Part shown: positions 60,795 to 64,000 of the stretch, piece after piece | Position numbering within the stretch: position 1 is the first letter of the stretch | Layout: the number at the start of each line of letters is the position of its first letter | DNA from: Liriodendron chinense | Taxonomy: Eukaryota; Streptophyta; Magnoliopsida; Magnoliales; Magnoliaceae | DNA length: 64,000 nt | Assembly (NCBI GenBank): GCA_003013855.2 | Contig: ML058453.1 | Span: 62,001-126,000, forward strand | Direction: 5' to 3' | Position numbers and translations under genes: made by a program | Notes under the pieces: generated by a model | The model's input: only the letters and a program-made list of their open reading frames with translations | Told to the model about the DNA's origin: nothing | Database searches by the model: none

Positions 60795-60910
60795 CTCACC
60801 TGCTAGCTGAGCTAGCAGAGGCCTAGGTGTTTCAACCGCAGGTCTTAGGTTTGAGTGCTAAGGAGACACACTAACCCACCCATCACCCAGCTAACAGGGT
60901 AGGTGCCTTG
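60795..60910 (+). mobile_element. tRNA-derived SINE-like sequence
   Basis: TAGCTGAGCTAGCAGAGGCC (box-A-like) is followed by GCAGGTCTTAGGTTTGAGTG (box-B-like) and CTAAGGAGACACACTAACCC. This is the best-preserved member of the family seen in the window. Confidence 0.55.
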
Positions 60911-62690
60911 GACAATTTTATCTGAATTAAATGAATTCCACTTATGCAATTTCAAATAATTTTGAAGTACCTGCGTATCAAGCACAACACTTTGCTAGAG
61001 TATTGTAGTTTCTAAAGAGAGATATAAAAGAGATGAAAGTGAGGAAGCATCAAGGCATTTATGTTATATTCAAAGAATGTCAACGTAAGCTACGTTTTTT
61101 GCCCTATAAAGTATAAACACCCCCTTTTTTACCTCTAATTACCACAAAAACTATAAAAGATGCGTATAAGTTAGAGCCTCTTTACTCTTTAATCCGATCC
61201 GGAGGACATATTAATTTCAACGGCCAGAAAAGATTTTGCCTTTACTAGGAAGAGTCCACATCCTCTGCTCTATATTTAGAATAGCTCATTCCATTACTAA
61301 TGCATGTGGGTCCTACCTTTATGTTTACATGGCATCTTCTTTATTCACATGGGCCCACCCACCATTAAGTACACCTTAAAAAATAGGCAAATCCAACCAT
61401 TATGTGGGTCACTACGGGAATTTGAGTTTTGGGTGTTTGTTCATTGTTTTCTTAACACATATCACAATGTTATTTTATTAGATGTAATTGGATGATTGGA
61501 TTTCTTAATCATGCCTATAAAATCATCAAATTTGCCACACCAGAGAAAATAATGATCTACGGCTCAAAATCTTCCAAATTCACATAGCGGTTGGTGGCTC
61601 ATATGATGGTTGAATTGATTGAATTTTCGAAGTGTCCCACTTTCATAGTTTAAGAATCTTTTTAAGTTCTCTGCCATTACACTATGACAGACCACACACG
61701 CAACCTTACAAACATTGTAAGGGACCTGAAGCCCAAGAATAGTAAAGAATTATAATATATTATTTATGTATGATCTTGAACTGAAGCACATGTATAGTCC
61801 TTATCCTTTTATCCCTACAAGTGGGACCCATGATCTAGTAAACTCCGACCGTTGTTATGATGGGCCCACCCCAAAATTCTCCAACATTGGAAGATCCAGG
61901 ATGCCAATTGCATGCTGACAAGCACTACAAGGGTTACTATAATGTTTGTCTTTTATCCATGTTGCCTATTTATTTTGCCAGCTCATTTTAGTGCATGAGG
62001 CTTAAAAGAAAGAAGATCCATAGTTTAGTTGGACTACACTGCACTTACCGTTTAAAACTTTTGAGGCTGCCAAAAGTTACGGATCAAGCTGATATTTGTG
62101 CTTTCCCTTCGTCTCGTTCTGTGTGGCTTTATGAAATGGTTTTGATGGCAAATAAATATATCAGTGAGCATTAAAAAGGTTTCAATGGTGGTGTCATTAT
62201 CCTTATTAATTTTTTGTGGTGCGTTCCGCTAGAGTTTTAGATCTGCTTCATTTTTGTGCTCATGCCTAAAATGAGCTGGCAAAATGGACAGCCTAAAATG
62301 AACTAACAAAATGGACAGATTGTGTGCATGTAAACACATACACCCCAATGGCCCAATCCATAGCTCAAGTGGCATACTAAGTGAAGATAACCTACTTTCA
62401 GTGATAAAGTCTTGGTATACATTTCAAGTGAGGGTGGCTAACATTGTGGTGTGACAAACATTGGCGAACCAAAAAAAAACAAGAAAACACGTACTTGCCT
62501 ACCCCCAAGGATTCACCTTCGGAAGATCCTATCCCTTCCATTAGCTGCATGTGTACAAACAACAAAGAGCCAGAATATTGTATGCTATGGTCATTTAATA
62601 TATGATAATTTTTCGAGAAGTTTGTCCATGTAGAGGCCCATCAGATCAACGTTCTGGATCATTCAACTTTCAGCTCACCTCTACTGGCTC

Positions 62691-63908
62691 GAGGCCTGAG
62701 GTTGTATAAGAGTATGTACTCCAGGCCGTACAGTTTCTCGGGCATTTGAACGTATGTTATTGTAGAACTCACTGTCACCAAGCAACGGCTCAAAAATCAT
62801 ATTTTTTTTGGCAAAATCCTAACCTTTGATTCGTGGACACTTGTTTGTTGAAATAAGATCATTAGATATATTTTCATTTACTATGACAGTCAAATAATCA
62901 TATAAAAGCTTAATTTTGGTTTATGATACATGTAAGTTCCATGGATCAATTGGACGGTTTAATTTGAATATCTTACATGCCACGCAAGTTATTTATAAGT
63001 GCCGGCGTATCATTCATCACATGCTACCAGAGTATCATTGTTTCTCAAGTAACATATCTCTGAAAACTGTACTTAGTTGCTGAACAGAATCTATAAAGAG
63101 GCCTGTGTTTAGGCCGCGGACTACCAAAGTGAATGGTGGTCTGCTAGTTGTGCCATGCGAATGAATGATCTAAACCGTTCAAAGGGAGTTTCCACCATGA
63201 ATATGCCAGGAAGTAGGTATGAGTTGCCATAAATGATATCGTGCAGCCAATCCATGGCCAGACAAAATCAAAAATTGTCAGCGGTTTGAGTAGTCCGAGG
63301 ACTACCTAATCTTTTGAGCACGCCACCCTGTAAAACCGTTTCTTGCGGTGCAACAGTATTTTCCCGTTTTTGTTCTTTTTCCCTACGTCGCGACACCGGG
63401 ATCCACCCTTTGTCGCTTCTCAGTGGACTACATTCGAAGTTGAATGATGATCAGAACCGTCCATGTTGTCGAATCTTTCTAGGAGATCACATAAGATTTT
63501 TCCTACGATCACCATCTGTAAATTTATTTAAAAATAATGAAAATATTTTTTTAATGGCACTCAACTACTTTAAAAATCAAAGGAGATCGTAAGTTAAGAG
63601 TAATCATGGGTTAATAGCTTAATAAGGGTTGTATCGAGAAAATCGACGGTTAAAATCATCTGACCATGTGGCCCCAGTGATTGGCGACGCACGCTGGATC
63701 ATAAACCGCGATAAAGGCAAAACACACTATTACCGTTCCTTGATCTGCGCAGCACAGGAAACGCGTGAACGAAGAGATGTAAATGCTACTCGCGCAAGTA
63801 GGATTTGAACACTATTGCACGTAGAAACCTGAATGGAAGAAGATCAGGCCAGATCAACGGTCCTGCCGGAATTTCTTTCAACCGTCCATTTTTTGTACTA
63901 GGGTGGTC

Positions 63909-63911
<3 letters not shown>
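62691..63911. other. no gene recognised at right end
   Basis: Contains a further decayed copy of the TTTGATT-x-GTGGACACTTG module (about 62825) and GTGCCGGCGTATCATTCATC (about 63000), seen also in block 2. The 92-residue open frame at 63314-63592 shows no domain. Confidence 0.4.

Positions 63912-63941
<30 letters not shown>
63912..63941. repeat. (TA)15 microsatellite
   Basis: An uninterrupted TA run of about 30 bp close to the right edge. Confidence 0.9.
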
Positions 63942-63944
<3 letters not shown>

Positions 63945-64000
63945 TCTTATGAGGGTTTGCTACAATACATCCTGGCTTATTGATGCGGGATACTCTGGGA

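Larger units (their letters stand above)
58977..62690. repeat. segmental duplication block 3, copy 2 (contains block 2 copy C)
   Basis: The counterpart of 49608-52662, in the same orientation, from GCTTCATTAAATAAAGGAGA to CAACTTTCAGCTCACCTCTA. It is interrupted at 59551 by a solo LTR that copy 1 lacks. It includes palindromic repeats at 59080-59310, 60320-60600 and 61920-62340. No coding content. Confidence 0.88.

Overview
This window is nuclear DNA of a flowering plant with a repeat-rich genome. The evidence is two intron-containing plant genes with GT-AG splicing, plant-type MULE, CACTA, hAT-like and Ty3/gypsy elements, and dozens of copies of a palindromic repeat whose ends read roughly GTGGGCCCCACCGTGATGTATG. 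From memory that repeat is common in magnoliid genomes; a magnoliid source is therefore an inference and I do not name a species. No organellar, bacterial or viral gene set, rRNA, tRNA or CRISPR array was seen.

Layout. 1-4.4 kb: the 5' part of a minus-strand SYP81 (syntaxin-18 type SNARE) gene, three coding exons, with the rest off the left edge; a TATA box and GA/CT tracts lie upstream. 6.7-18.0 kb: an 11.3-kb Mutator-like element (MULE) with degenerate terminal inverted repeats about 1.3 kb long. Each TIR contains an array of about 30 copies of a 20-bp unit, in opposite orientation at the two ends. Inside are a broken mudrA-like transposase (+ strand, in two parts separated by 1.7 kb of unexplained DNA) and a convergent, spliced, broken DUF1985-like gene (- strand). 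A 0.55-kb hAT-type MITE sits inside the MULE. 18.8-21.3 kb: a 2.0-kb non-autonomous CACTA element with a perfect TAG target duplication, inserted in a copy of the palindromic repeat. 21.3-33.8 kb: mostly palindromic repeats, SINE-like sequences and foldback elements. 34.37-41.87 kb: a complete, apparently intact seven-exon chloride-channel gene of the CLC-c type (784 aa). 42-64 kb: repeats dominated by segmental duplication, with blocks at 45.1-52.7 kb recurring at 56.6-62.7 kb. It also holds a truncated minus-strand gypsy element (54.0-55.4 kb) and a 681-bp solo LTR (59.55-60.23 kb) that landed in one duplicate after duplication.

The two host genes are unrelated in role: SYP81 acts in ER-Golgi membrane fusion and CLC-c in endomembrane anion transport. 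Nothing suggests that they work together. The best candidate for something under-described is the MULE, with its inverted minisatellite TIRs, its DUF1985 passenger gene and its GGTGCGT-motif cluster.
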